Shown: positions 11,790-23,600 of the stretch, piece after piece
Layout: every line of letters starts with the position of its first letter
Position numbering within the stretch: position 1 is the stretch's first letter
From: Hyalella azteca
Taxonomy: Eukaryota; Arthropoda; Malacostraca; Amphipoda; Hyalellidae
NCBI RefSeq assembly: GCF_000764305.2
Contig: NW_025933374.1
Location: forward strand, 1 to 64,000
DNA: 64,000 nucleotides
Direction: 5' to 3'
Program-made: the position numbers and the translations under genes
The notes under the pieces: generated by a model
What the model saw: the letters and a program-made list of their open reading frames with translations, nothing else
The model's database searches: none
Told to the model about the DNA's origin: nothing

Positions 11790-13597
11790 TTGACCAAGGA
11801 GCAAAAGGAGCTCCTAAATCTCGGACTGAATTGCCATGTAATGTCCCAATTCAGCCGTACTAAGAAACAAATTGAACTCGAACTGTTGTGTGATTCATTG
11901 CTGAAACTAAAGAACGACCGCAAAATAAACGTCAACCCAAACTTGAAAGATCAATTACGAGCTGAAGCCACCAAACAGCGAGGCTCATCGACCTCGAAAG
12001 TACTAAATCCAGCTCTACGACTGGCAGCAAAGCAACTCAGAGATAACTAACAAATCGTGATAAGAAAAGCCGATAGAAGCAACATTTTTCGTGATTTTGG
12101 ATAAAACTGAGTATATTTCAAAAATAAGCCAAATTGTATTGATGAGTCAAAATTCCAGCGTGTCTTACGAGATCCTACGGAACTACTTCAGAGAAGAGCA
12201 ATTAAATTAATCAATACAGCCAACTCAGTTGCAGGCTCTAAAAAACTTACCCCAATCGTTGGGAGTTATTCTCCTGGTTACGGCTATATGGAAATGTCAA
12301 AAATCACAAAGAGAATAACCCGCTCAGACCTATCATCACACAAGTTACGTCCCCAATCTATAGGACAGCCCAGGAATTGGATGCTCTTATGAAACCTTAC
12401 ATTCCGAAGAAATTCTCACTTAGATCTAGAGGTGACTTCCTGGAGATTCTTCGTGATCAGCGCTCTTCCGGTCATTTGGCTTCACTTGACGTCACAAGCC
12501 TGTTCACCAACGTCCCCACTGAAGAAACTCTGGAAATAATTGCTGAACATGTCTATTCCAATGAAATTATACCGGCTCCATCAATCACGAAAAAGATTTT
12601 ACTTGATCTCCTCCGACTCTGTACTTCAGAATCTCCTTTTCGGACACCCGATAACAAAATTGATCAACAAATTAACGGTGTAGCTATGGGCAGTCCTTTA
12701 GGCCCTTCTTTCGCCGAATTCTACATGTGTGAACTTGAGAATCGAATGTTATTGGATAATCAGATCAAGCCTGCGCTTTACTGTAGATACGTCGACGATA
12801 TCTTTGTCGTTGTCCGGGATATAAACCACATGACAGAACTGCGTGCGGCTTTAGAACTCAATTCAGTCTTAACGTTCACATATTAATTTGGATAAAATCG
12901 TAAGTTGCCCTTACTCGATTTACTAGTTCAAGTCGAGGATAATAATTCTTATCTCACTAAGTTTAACGGAAACCCACAGACGTCGGAAAAGAAGAAAGCT
13001 TCACGATCGAAGAAAGTGAATGCCCACATAGGTATAAAACCAACACCATACGCGTCATCATACAAAGAGCGTTCAAAACCTGTGCTTCAGCTGGTGACTT
13101 GAAAGCAGAACTTCGGACCTGCAAGCAAATATTGGTGAACAATGGCTAATCAAACAGAGCAGTCGACATTGAAATTTCAAATTGCCGAGCACGCCAAAGC
13201 CGAAATGACAACGAACCTGTTGTAAATGAAAACATCACGACTATTCACTACCAGAACCAGATGAACTGCGGTTATAAGACAGATGAACGAGTCCTCAATG
13301 CAATCGTGCAAAATAACATCAGATGCACAACACCGACTGACCGGATTAATCCCTTGATTTACTATAAAAATCAGAAAATCAAGAACCTCATTATGAAAAA
13401 AAAAATCCATGTAAAAAATCAGGACCTCTCCAAGAAACCAATGTTGTTTACAAATTTTCCTGCAAAAGAGAAGGTTGTAGACTTCTCCAAAATGTAAACT
13501 ACATTGGTTTGACCACAACTACCTTAAGTCGCCGCCTCACGTGCCATCTCCAGACCGGAGGCCCAAAGAACCACATGAGGGATGTCCACGGGGAGAC
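11790..13597 (+). pseudogene. Penelope-like reverse transcriptase / GIY-YIG polyprotein, frameshifted
   Basis: 11790-12050 encodes the N-terminal part (LTKEQKELLNLGLNCHV). 12056-12376 continues in broken frames (IVIRKADRSNIF; VGSYSPGYGY; GNVKNHKENNPLRPIITQV). 12377-12886 is the RT core: LASLDVTSLFTNVP (motif A, catalytic Asp), GVAMGSPLGPSFAEFY (motif B) and CRYVDDIFV (motif C, two catalytic Asp). 12905-13102 (LPLLDLLV) and 13115-13597 give the thumb, a Cys finger (FSCKREGCRLLQ) and the start of the nuclease (NYIGLTTTTLSRRL). The nuclease is cut off at 13597. At least four frameshifts or stops rule out activity. Confidence 0.88.
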
Positions 13598-13805
13598 CAG
13601 TCATTCCAAAATTTCAATTTCAAGCGTTGTAAAACACTTCATTTACTTGATAATGAATATGTAATATTCGAAACGTCGTAAAGTCAAATGAAATGTTATT
13701 TGGAAACCCTATATTCGAACTTTCAAATCCCGCAAACAGCCTAGTTCGCAGCATCAAGAAAATTAACAAGAAAATCATTAATAAGAAATACGCTCTGGTC
13801 TTCAA
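13405..13805 (+). repeat. Right inverted arm of the Penelope-like element
   Basis: This region is complementary to 11084-11712 but lacks about 215 bp that are present there (left-arm 11292-11506). The junction lies at ggggagacc / agtcattcc near 13597-13600. It contains the second hammerhead-like motif. Confidence 0.9.
13640..13690 (+). ncRNA. Hammerhead-ribozyme-like motif, right arm
   Basis: Same fold as the left-arm copy: stem I cattt-actt / aagt-c-aaatg, CUGANGA-like ttgataa, stem II gaatat/atattc, gaaac, and a 2-bp stem III. The sequence is identical to the left-arm motif although nearby arm sequence has diverged. Confidence 0.5.
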
Positions 13806-13815
13806 TATAAAATAA

Positions 13816-13827
13816 AATTCCTGATTT
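13816..13827. repeat. Candidate target-site duplication, right copy
   Basis: aattcctgattt, identical to 11062-11073. About ten bases separate it from the end of the inverted arm, as on the left side. Confidence 0.6.
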
Positions 13828-15289
13828 GTATACTTTGGTAGTATTCCCGAACAGTGTTATAATCAGAGGGGCTTTCAGACGATGGTTCAATAACACCCGT
13901 CAAGTTAAATAATAATTTTAACTTTGTAATATAATTGGAGTGTTAACGGGTGAAATTTGATGAATTTTTATATAGCACTGATAGTTTAAAGATGTTTTAT
14001 TTGAGCCGTGTTTTTAAAGCAGCCGATTCTATTATTCTTCATACTTTGCACCCATCAAATCACAGTAAGCCGCGCACGCAACAAACTTTACAATCTCAAG
14101 CTCACTATCAGTGGCCAAATTAACTATTATTTCGTCGGTGAATTTAGTTGTTTGCATCCCTTCCGTCTGAATGGAGCGGGAAATTTTAAGAACTGTAAAT
14201 TAACCTCTATTCGGTAACGACTGGAAATGAGAGGAGCCCAATTGTGACGCAAAATAAGTGAATCTGAATCATGCACAAAACTGGAGACATCCACTAAAAG
14301 CTGCCTCATTATATACAAGCATTGCTGAACGCTGCACAGCTCTTGAAACATTGTTGTAAGCTACGACATACTAAAGGCATCTCTGTACGCTACGCATTAT
14401 ACGCATGGAATAAAGCCATGATACACCAAAGGCATTAATGGACGTTGCACAAAAGCATTGATGTCGCAGGACTTTGTCCGTTAGCAATGACATCTTCAAA
14501 TATTCAAATCTGTACTTCTAAAATCTCAAGTCACTCTGGTATATTCCCTTCTTAGAAGCTCTCGGTTGAAAATCTATTCCGAAATACTTTTACGGAAGTT
14601 CTCTGAAACAAGAAGCATTGCTAGTGAGAATTTCTTTCCTACTGACGCATCTCAACATAAAGGTGCTTCATATAATGAAACGGGCTATTGCTGTAAAATA
14701 GTGAAGGAGTATCTCTCTCTCGTTCCACCTGGTAGAAATCGTGTGTACCATTTTTTTTGCAATTACTGCAGTCAACGCGCGCGGACGTCGCGTCATGTAT
14801 TAATGATATGTTGTGTGAGTAAATAAATATTGTTTAGTACCGAAATTTTACAGCTCGATAATTTTAGTCCAATTTGTCATTGAATCTCAAGCCGCAGTTG
14901 CCCATAAAGCTTTGTTAGAGTACAACAAAGCCATGCGTCGTTTGACATTAAACCGATAGGGCGCTGGTGCTTGAGGATTCTCGTTACAAACAATGCAATT
15001 AAAACAGTGCTTCATGCAAACGTAAAAATCTCGTTGTTAAATATGAACTATTCAAAGGGTTTGGCTCATTGATCTGAATTTCAATCGGCGAATTCCGTTT
15101 TAGTGAATAAAATTAATATGTTACGTGGCATCTAACCGGCGCTCAATATCACCATTCACGTGAAACACAATTTCAGTACGCGTATGAAGAACTTGGGGAG
15201 CGGAATCGCTCTCTAATTAATAAAAGTGTTTTTATTGAAAGATAAATAGAGCAGAGAGAATCAAGCAAAGTTCTTTGATGACCTTGCAG
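13828..15289. other. Non-coding DNA upstream of the takeout-like exons
   Basis: The missing first exon or exons of the takeout-like gene would be expected here or further upstream. No ATG followed by a hydrophobic leader and a donor of the required phase was convincing. Confidence 0.45.
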
Positions 15290-15474
15290 GAGGCGCGGTG
15301 AGTGCTGTGGGAGAAGAAACTCTGGTAACGCTGCTGGAGGCGCTGCGGGTGAACATGAGGACACCTCCCGTAGGGTGTGTCACTCTCGACCCACTTGTGC
15401 TGGAAGACCAGGTCATCCAGCACAGCCATTCAGCGCTAACTACCACCATCAACCTGGATACAATGACCATAACT
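15290..15474 (+). CDS. Takeout-like gene, first visible exon
   Basis: The acceptor is ttgatgaccttgcag before 15290 and the donor is ACT/gtgagt after 15474. The exon starts with two bases of a split codon, so an upstream exon ending in phase 1 must exist. It encodes GAVSAVGEETLVTLLEALRV, then PVGCVTLDPLVLEDQVIQ and TTTINLDTMTIT, the N-terminal strand region of the fold. Confidence 0.75.
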
Positions 15475-17580
15475 GTGAGTGCCTCTACGTGACTTAACGA
15501 AATATCTGTTGATCGCTATTTGTACGTATTGCAAATTAACCATTCTGATAGACGAGACGTAATTGGAATAATAGAAATAAGGATTCTTTTTCGAGAACTA
15601 CTTCTAAATGAAGTCAAATTATCGATAACTACCACTAATATGCTAACATTATCGAATAATTTTGATAGGTAAATCAACAGAAAATTGAATTTTGCGTCCA
15701 GGATTGACTTTACAAGTGAAGAAATAAGACTGTCTTTACACGTGACGTGAAGATCTTGCTAACCCTAATTATATTAGTGAAAATTGTGGCCACACTGCGA
15801 GCTTAAAAGTTAGTCTCCATATAAGCGGATGTAATTGAACAAGGTTTGGGAATAAATGTATTGGTTTATTTATTTATTTATTCTACGAAAAGATTACCGT
15901 GACATCTGGTTCAAAACTTCCAGGGTTCGTTACAAACTTAGGAAAGTATGAATAAGATTACAGGTGAGCAAGAAAAAAAAACATTGCTCGAAATTTACTC
16001 GGATGTCAAGTGCAAATTTGAATTTAGCTAGCCGTGGAAAAATTACACAGCTTTGGGAAAATTACCACATGTTTTATTAGACTCCTAATTCCCTGTTACT
16101 TGCTGAGTAGCCAACAAGAATACCAAGGCTCAGAGTTGAAGATCAGTAAATACAAAATCAGGTTTCACGGGGGTTCGATATTATACTGGTTCAATTATAA
16201 AGAGTCTTATATCTTTTCCAGAACATTAAAACTTTTTTAGGAACTTTTTATAACACGATCGTCGAAGTTAACATGCACGTAGAAGATCTAGCAGGATGTT
16301 TGCAGCTGATTTACATGAGCTAAATACCTTGTATGTATATTTCTTCAAAACTGACTTTGCAATGAAGGTTTGACATTTATAGAAATGCAAGGCCATTATT
16401 AGTGTCTAATTTTTCAGGGACTTTCTGAGTACACGATTGATGAAGTAAAGATGAACGTAGGGGAGTTGACAGCATTTTTGCAGCTGAGCTACAAGGAGCT
16501 GAAGCTTGGCGGGCAACATGCGCTCAAAGCCAGGATTGCGCGAGTTATCCCCATCACGAGAAGAGGCGGCTTCACGGTCACCACGGAGCATCCTCAGGTT
16601 GTCAACAGCATGGTTGAACTAGTATAAGGTTGACCCATGAGAAGCTCATTTATGCGGATGGAGCTTGTTGTTTGCATGTGACGTCACTGATCTCAGTGAC
16701 GTCACGGGCGTTAACCATTCACTGAAATGCGATCAAACCAGTCAACCAATCTGTCATGGTAATGACGGGATTGTTTACGTTTCTCGATCTCAGTGACGTA
16801 ACAAGAAAGCTGAACTGAAAGACGGAACTTCTCGTGGGTCAATCTTATATAGTTCAACCATGGTCAACAGTCGTGACTCAAATTAAAAGTTTTATTATGT
16901 TCGTTATAAAAATGTGAATTTTATGTTCGATTTAAACGCCAGTTTATGATGCTTGCTAAGAAAACCTTAATGTTACACAAAAGTAGAACAAAAGTAGTTA
17001 CTGATGATAGCTAATAATGAATACGTACAGATTGAAAGTTTTCAAGGTTAATTGTTAGTAAATTAGTTTCCCAAATACATCAGTCTAGTCCAGGTGTTCT
17101 TCAATCTGAACCAAACGAGACCTTACATCAGAAAAATTCTTATAGCAATTCGTCGTGTGCAATGAGATCAATGGAAGTTACTGGAGCTAATGATTATAGA
17201 TTAATTAAACTATGGATAAACGAGGCCAAGGACAAATTGTAACCCAAAGAGTTATTCTACAGGTGCGGATCAAAGTTCGGCTGCGAGTTGTGAAAGGACG
17301 GCTGGAGGTGCGTAATGTGTCGACGAGTTTGGAAATTTCTGGCCTCAAGACCAAGCTGACAAACTTGCCAGCAAGCGGCATTCTGGCCCGGATCCTTAAC
17401 GAAGTTTTGGGTGATCTCCTGAGAGAAGAGCTGCCTAGACTCGAGGTCGAGATAGATGGCGCTCTAAGATCTCTCTTGAATACAGAGTTCAGCAACTACA
17501 ACGTTGGCATGTCGTTGCAAATACTAAGAACGAGCGATAAACTGATGAGACGAGGATCAATAGCGAAGTTTGTAAATTAA
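15290..17580 (+). CDS. Takeout / juvenile-hormone-binding-protein-like gene, 5' end missing
   Basis: Three exons (15290-15474, 16418-16597, 17263-17580) join in phase and give 226 residues up to a TAA. The pattern matches the takeout/JHBP family of secreted lipid carriers with an elongated TULIP-type fold: LDPLVLED near the start, then ITGLSEYTIDEVKMNVGEL, a central LKARIARVIPITRRGGFTV, then IKVRLRVVKGRLEV and a C-terminal helix-rich part (ILNEVLGDLLREELPRLEVE). Family members are usually about 230-250 residues including a signal peptide, so only the N-terminal leader and the conserved Cys pair should lie in an unseen upstream exon. In this family the protein is typically secreted into haemolymph and carries hydrophobic ligands; the ligand here cannot be told. 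It converges with the receptor gene. Confidence 0.72.
16239..16325 (+). pseudogene. Decayed duplicate of the second takeout-like exon
   Basis: Including its acceptor-like tttttag, this stretch aligns with the first ~85 bp of the exon at 16418. Compare cacgatcgtcgaagttaaca with cacgattgatgaagtaaaga, and gtttgcagctgatttacatg with ttttgcagctgagctacaag. One base is missing near the start (frameshift) and a TAA follows in the copy. It is most simply an old tandem exon duplication that has lost function. Confidence 0.75.
16418..16597 (+). CDS. Takeout-like gene, second visible exon
   Basis: The exon is 180 bp (60 codons), phase 0 at both ends. The acceptor is aatttttcag and the donor is CAG/gttgtc. 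The donor is weak at intron positions +3 to +6, but the phase fits the next exon and no better site is nearby. It encodes GLSEYTIDEVKMNVGEL, LSYKELKLGGQHALKARIAR and VIPITRRGGFTVTTEHPQ. Confidence 0.75.
16601..16870. mobile_element. MITE (hAT-like by its 8-bp target duplication) in the takeout-like intron
   Basis: The element spans 16609-16862 (254 bp). Both ends begin catggttgaact and the terminal inverted repeats run about 36 bp with a few mismatches. The flanking 8-bp gtcaacag occurs at 16601-16608 and 16863-16870, a target-site duplication of the length typical of hAT transposons. It lies only 11 bases beyond the splice donor of the preceding exon. Inside, 16678-16705 forms a 13-bp-arm hairpin with two TGACGTCA sites. 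No coding capacity is present. Confidence 0.88.
16678..16705. promoter_or_regulatory. Palindrome with two TGACGTCA (CRE-like) sites inside the MITE
   Basis: gtgacgtcactga and tcagtgacgtcac are perfect inverted arms around TC. Each arm contains TGACGTCA (16679-16686 and 16697-16704), the consensus for CREB/ATF binding. Whether it is used is unknown. Another tcagtgacgt, without the full site, lies near 16790. Confidence 0.45.
17263..17580 (+). CDS. Takeout-like gene, last exon
   Basis: The acceptor gttattctacag ends at 17262 and the exon starts in phase 0 with GTG. It has 105 codons then TAA. It encodes VRIKVRLRVVKGRLEVRNVS, GLKTKLTNLPASGILARILN, EVLGDLLREELPRLEVEIDG and a C-terminal SLLNTEFSNYNVG. 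An ATG at 17212 in the same frame is read as intron, because the acceptor and the family alignment favour splicing. Confidence 0.75.
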   Translation: MRIKVRLRVVKGRLEVRNVSTSLEISGLKTKLTNLPASGILARILNEVLGDLLREELPRLEVEIDGALRSLLNTEFSNYNVGMSLQILRTSDKLMRRGSIAKFVN

Positions 17581-17653
17581 TAACAAGAAAGTTTGATTGC
17601 ATAGGCATGAAAAGAGGTGGATAATGAACAAAAACTGCCTGAACACGCCCATC

Positions 17654-17659
17654 AATAAA
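17654..17659 (+). terminator. Polyadenylation signal of the takeout-like gene
   Basis: AATAAA lies 74 bases after the stop codon, a normal distance for a short 3' UTR. Confidence 0.55.
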
Positions 17660-20600
17660 TTGTTGCTTCAGGCACAGATCAGGAAGAACATCAGTTAAGC
17701 TTGAGCAACAATTTTACACCGACAAAGTTTTAACTTGTATGCCAGATAATCAATAGCATTGTTAGATAAAATGCACCGAACGGTTTTAGCAGATGAATGA
17801 GCAAGAGACCAAGTTTGTTGGAAGTAAAGCATTGTATGATGAGTGAGCAGTATTAGCTTCAAATAGGAGATATTTTTTTAAATGTAGTTTTCCTTACTTA
17901 GAGTTTCCCCTGCCTTCATATGAAAATAGGAAGTTTCATACTCAGGTGTGATTAGTAATTATGCCAAATATCAGTTTGTTGACGTCGGAAAACTGTACAA
18001 AGGCAAGTGAGAGAAAACTAACTAAAGCTCTCAAACGTGTGATGTAAAGAAAGCTGACCCCGAAGTGACAATGAGTTCACTTGATGAGTTGATGTCTATA
18101 ATCAAACACGGAGTCATAGCCTAATTGGTGTCCCATGCATAACAATAGATGTACGTGAATATCTGTTTATTAGGATGTTATCAATTGTTTGTTATAACTA
18201 ACTGAATGTCTTCGCAGTTCTCTTGATATATCTGTGTTACTAGAAAGCTTATTAGATGTCCAATTGGCAAAATCATGACTGAATTTAAACTGATAAATAC
18301 AGCTATTACGTAGCATCACTCATGATCTGTGGGGTGTCGCTCATTTTACCACTTTAAATTAAACATCATAAATTAAGTTAGAAAAAATTCGGTAGAGATG
18401 TGCGCCGAATCATTTCGAATGTTACACCTCGTCGAAGGCTCAACTGCGACATTCGTGAGCAGCTCTAGAAGCTGGGAATTTCTCACAAAGCCAAGTCCGT
18501 TCCATCAAGTTAAAACGTTTTCATCAGCTCCATACAGCTTTGGTGTCTACGTTAGCATTCAATAAAATTAGGAGAATTTATTCTTAAATTTACTAGATCA
18601 AAATTGGGCTTGTACTTTTCGAGGCTCTTAGCATGATTTTGGAAATGAAAAAAAAATTAGACTAATTTGCATGACTTCAAGTTGCGGTTGATCAGAATGG
18701 AACAGGGAACTGGCTTTAGTGCCACTTGAATGTTTGTTGTCCGTAGTCATCAATATTACTCATATCTTGACAATGAATATCAGTATCGTAATACTCTTAC
18801 CGTAATTGTGTGATAGAGAAAGCATTAGGTCATTTTTACTTTTTACTAACAACAATATTGCTCTGTAAGACTGTAACTCATTTTCAAAAAGGTCTAATGT
18901 ATATTTTATACACATGTAGTTGACGACTGTAAGACATCAATTTGCTGATGGACTGCAACGTCCATTAACTCTTCCGTTGATATCAAGGGACAATCATTGT
19001 AGTGAGTTAGTCAGAAAATTCATACAAGTTGTTTTTATGTAAAACATGGGATTTCTGATCATCCTATAGCACTTGTGTAGTTATCTCAGTAAGTTTAGAT
19101 AACAAGATAGCAATGAAATGTTGGCTCTAACCAAAATGGGATTAGATTTCGTTATGCAGGCACTGCAGTACGGTTTTCAACCGTAACCCACCTTCGATAT
19201 GCTTATGTCGTTTGAATTAATACGGTCACTCCCATTAATGAGCGCTGAACCAGTATAAATATTTTTGTGTTATGATGTCATTGAAGATTATGGTGCTATC
19301 ATCAGTTATTGATTAAATTTTAATAAATTAATAATTTAAATGCGAAGGTATCACTAAAAATTTCACAGAAGTATAGAAACGAATAACCCAAATTGGCTTA
19401 AGTTATACAATGGAAACTCAATAGTTTTCTCGATTACCTTTGACAGGATCACAATTCTCGTGTTTTTAACGACAAAGTTGCTGGAAACCTGTTAGTTGGA
19501 AAACAGCTAGAGAAAAATGATCGCTATTACGAAAAATTTAACCATTGATTGGTGCTCTTAGTTTGTAATGTCGCTGTTTCAAACATCTGTCTGGTGACCT
19601 GGAAAAATTGAAGCTGAAGAATAAACTTAAAAATTTCCCGTTATTCTTGAGGTCTTCCTTCAAAAGAACATCTCGAATAATATTTCATTTTATATACTTC
19701 ACAATTAAATGTCCTTCGACTGTAATTTTCTGTGTCTCAATATTAAACATGTAAGCAAACTATTGAATAAATTTTATCTTCAATAACTACACTTAAACTT
19801 CCCATTATTTGCGACTTTCTACGGTGTTTCTAATACAATCTGTCTCCATTTTACGTTTCATTGTTACCAGTGATTGAGTGTCTTACAAATAGTAATTTAT
19901 TGACAAAAGAAATTTGTGTTTAAATGGCTTACATGTTAGCTAATCCTACGAAAAATAATTAAGGGAGCATTATTACGTGAAGAAATACAGTATTTAAACT
20001 GATGTCTCCCGTTAAAAATTCTTACTTGGGAAAATTTACTTATAATTGTGTTCAACTCAGCTTCTAATTAATACAACTTAAAAATCTCAGGACGATTACG
20101 TGTACCTAGCTCATTAGTTATATGTGGGAAATGAAGACTGCTCAACTCGATCGGTATGAGTTTATTGCACGATAACGATATCACGTCTCAAAGCTGTGGC
20201 AAAATAGAGTTGTATTTAACTCTTAATGACACGGTATTTGCCTTAATAATTATAGAACAGCATTATTCCGAATTATTGCTAAGTAATTATTGCTAATAAT
20301 TGATCAGTTGAAACTGAGGAAGCATAAACGGCGGAGTAAAGCTTTCAAGAATTCTCACTCAAACCCTAAATACATTCACTGAAAAATTCAATACTCAACA
20401 AAATGATAATACACAATTCAAAAATAAAAATTGGCTTAAATCCAGTTACGGTAGTTACATAATTTTGGTTAATAGAAGAGAAGATTCATCTATGTAAGAG
20501 TGGACAGTTTCAATTATTCGTGCTATCTAAATACCTGCTAGTGAAGTAGCTGGCAAGAGAAGCATAGCAACGATAATATATTAAACAAACGTAAGTCTAG

Positions 20601-23600
20601 AGGGAAAACCAATGGAGGAAAGATACTGCACGATGTCGCTTGTGATAGATCGGCAGAGTTGAATAGATTTGATCGATCCTTGAAGATGCGATATTGAAAA
20701 TTAATTTGAAAAAAATGATGGTCAGTGTCATAGAAACATAGAGGATGGTTTATTTGACATATCCATGCTCAACCAACTAGTGGATTACATATCTCCTGCA
20801 AATCCTGTTTCTTTTTGGGGTAACGCTATCATGTTTCTGATAATAATCATCTGTCTACCAAGTCACCACGGCTATAACGCCCTAAATTTGAGCATTAATT
20901 GTTACTTAAAATAAGTGTAGCGCAGACACATTAATTTATGATCGGAAAAAGAAATATATTATTAATAAAAATCTGTAACTTGATGATATTGAATAATACT
21001 GAAGTTAGATAATTTTTCATCATTGCGGATATCATTTTACACAATATAGAGTAAGATTGTTTACATTGGCCTTTATAGTGTCCGCTGTCCATACATGATC
21101 AAGTTCATCAGCGGAGATTTTTACCTGTTAATACAAATTTCTTAAATGCTTATAAGTAAATACATGTTCGAATTGGACATACTTTGACCAATTCAAACCA
21201 GCGTCAGATATTCAATTTTCTGTTTATTGCCATGTCTGCGCGCCAATTAAAAGAGCTATAACGCCATAGTATTCAAGTCGTGAACTGTGGACAAACCGCG
21301 TCCGGTGTTTCTGTCTAGTTTCATTTAATTGAGTAAAATTCAATTACGTTAATGGAAATTGATTCGTGTAGGCAGAATGATTTACATTTTTTAAGAAGCA
21401 AGCATTTAAGCCTTTTACTCCTGACTCAATCCTCTGACTAACGAAAAAATTCATATGAGCTAAATAAATTGAGCACATTCGAAGAAACAGCAAGTTTATA
21501 TTGTAGAAGAATTCGTATGAAAAGAAAAATTTTCTTATATTATTGAAAGAAAACTAGAAAAAAAACTCAGCAGCAAACAAATATCGTTAAACATTAGAAG
21601 ACCAGAAGAGAAAGTCCTATCAAGGGTAAAATTAACAGCAATTTACGAACGTCAAAATCAATTAAAACGGCCGCAATAGCAATTGCGTCTTGTTATCAGT
21701 TATCGTTATTGTTATCGTCTCCTTAAGGGGATTTCATCACATGACTTATCGCACAAACTACGCAAATTTAGTTGACAGCATTTCAACTGAACTTATACGG
21801 CCAATAATATCGGGATTAGACTAAACATTATAACACAGTCAAATTATCTGGACATTTTTTGTATTATATAAAATATTGTATCACTTGGGAAGAAATCAGA
21901 ACGTTTCGATGATCATTAAGATAATTTCATATCGAAAAACGACAAAAAGTATGCATCAGCAGGCATTGCATGGGTCAAACTAATTCCGAAAGAACAGCAT
22001 CGCATTACGGCTAAAAGCAAACTACAGTAATTTTACTACTTAAGCAACCTTGAACTTACTGGAATTTTCCATTCTCATGAACATCAAGAGTTCAGCAGTG
22101 AAGCTCACATGTTTGCCATACGAAAGTCTCTATAATTAATGAAGCATCTTCACAACTACAAGAAACCTATCCTTGTTGCTGATCTTCGTATGCTTCTTTT
22201 AATTATGCTGTGAAGTCAATAATGAATTACTTATTTAGTAGATATTTCTGCCATGTTGACCCTTCTCTGTAATTCATAATTGATCAGCGGCAAGACATGA
22301 GAAATTCAGTATGTCTGTATTCAGTAATGCTTCAGTAAATTCAGTAATACTTTTCATGCACATCTATCACAACATGGATGGCATCATCGCATCACGAACG
22401 TCGATGATCCTGAGGAATCGCGGTCAGCTGCCATTGGTTACTGAAGAAATACATTCATTGAATGGTATTTCTTCTTCTTCCTTGTCAGTACAAATATACA
22501 GAGCATTCTACGGTGCCTATAGACTAGTGCAAACAAGCAAAAAACCCTAGTCATAACTCATCTTAAAATAACTTACTGGACTTACATAACCGGACACTTT
22601 TTCTGATAATTTCAACTAGTGAATGGAATAATCTGTAAAATTATTTCCAAAATGCAAATGGCATATCATGCAGAGTTTAGGAGAGAAATTCTCATATTCG
22701 TAGAATCATCGTTAACTTCAACTAAAGAAAAAATGATCCGAAGCTGCACATTGAAATTTAAATCTGTGTTTGAAAGTTTTTAACTCTCAACAATTGAAAA
22801 ATTCCAATAGTTAACACAAATTATTTACGAAGTTACATGTTCGAAGCAATCAAAATGCAGAGGCTGCTAAACAAATTGCAGCGCATCAAATGAACGAATT
22901 GCATTGCTCTATACGGAGCCGAGAGATTATTTTGACGAGTCATTTAGGAATAAATAACGTTTTGCCGGAAAATAAAATTGGCAATAGCGAATAATTAATA
23001 ATAATAATTATGATTTGTTTTAATTCTTCCAGTATTGAAATATCAATCGGTCTTTAATTTCTTTTAGATCTTGAAGGCTTTTGTTCAAGAGGTTTTGATG
23101 GAATGTCAGAAAGCCATTACGTTTCACGTGCGAATAAAACAGATGGGAGCCAGGATTTTCCTTTCATAAATATGACGCCAGGATCTTTTGAGTGCAAAGC
23201 GCGCTTGACCGAAAAACTTTTCCGTAAGACAAAATTTTCGTTACCGGTGGATAAGCCGTTTTTCAACGAAAAATCGCATTTTCAATATGAATTTTTTTGG
23301 GAAAAATTAAATGCTTTTGATTACGATTATGTCAGCGATCATGTCGAAATGATGAAGTCATCGATGAGGTTCAACGAGTGTTGATTACAGACGTTCACGG
23401 ATGATGTTTGAGACGGCGTTGCGACGTGTTGTGGGATTGGGGAGGAAGGAAAAACGTCTCATGTCAGTATATCTGCACTCGTCATGAAGTATTTCATCGA
23501 AAATATTTGTTGATTCTAGCCGTGTCTAAGACAATTGAAAATTTGCGATGCACGACTTGCTATAATAACATTGCTGGGTTGATTGTTTCGATGTAATACT

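Larger units (their letters stand above)
11062..13827 (+). mobile_element. Decayed Penelope-like retroelement with inverted flanking arms
   Basis: A reverse-transcriptase reading frame on the plus strand is bounded by inverted arms (left 11084 to about 11712, right about 13405 to 13805). Just outside the arms the 12-bp aattcctgattt occurs at 11062-11073 and 13816-13827, a good candidate target-site duplication. Flanking partial copies in inverted orientation ('pseudo-LTRs') are a known habit of Penelope-like elements. The protein order matches the family: N-terminal NLGLN segment, RT palm with YVDD, finger and GIY-YIG start. Stops and frameshifts show the copy is dead. Confidence 0.88.

Noticed and set aside
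14008..14100. Hydrophobic leader-like frame LKQPILLFFILC before a gtaagc donor, considered as the first takeout-like exon
   Set aside because: There is no in-frame ATG, and the phase could not be made to fit the exon at 15290.
17212..17262. ATG at 17212 as the start of the last takeout-like exon
   Set aside because: A good acceptor at 17262 and the family pattern show the protein continues from the previous exon.
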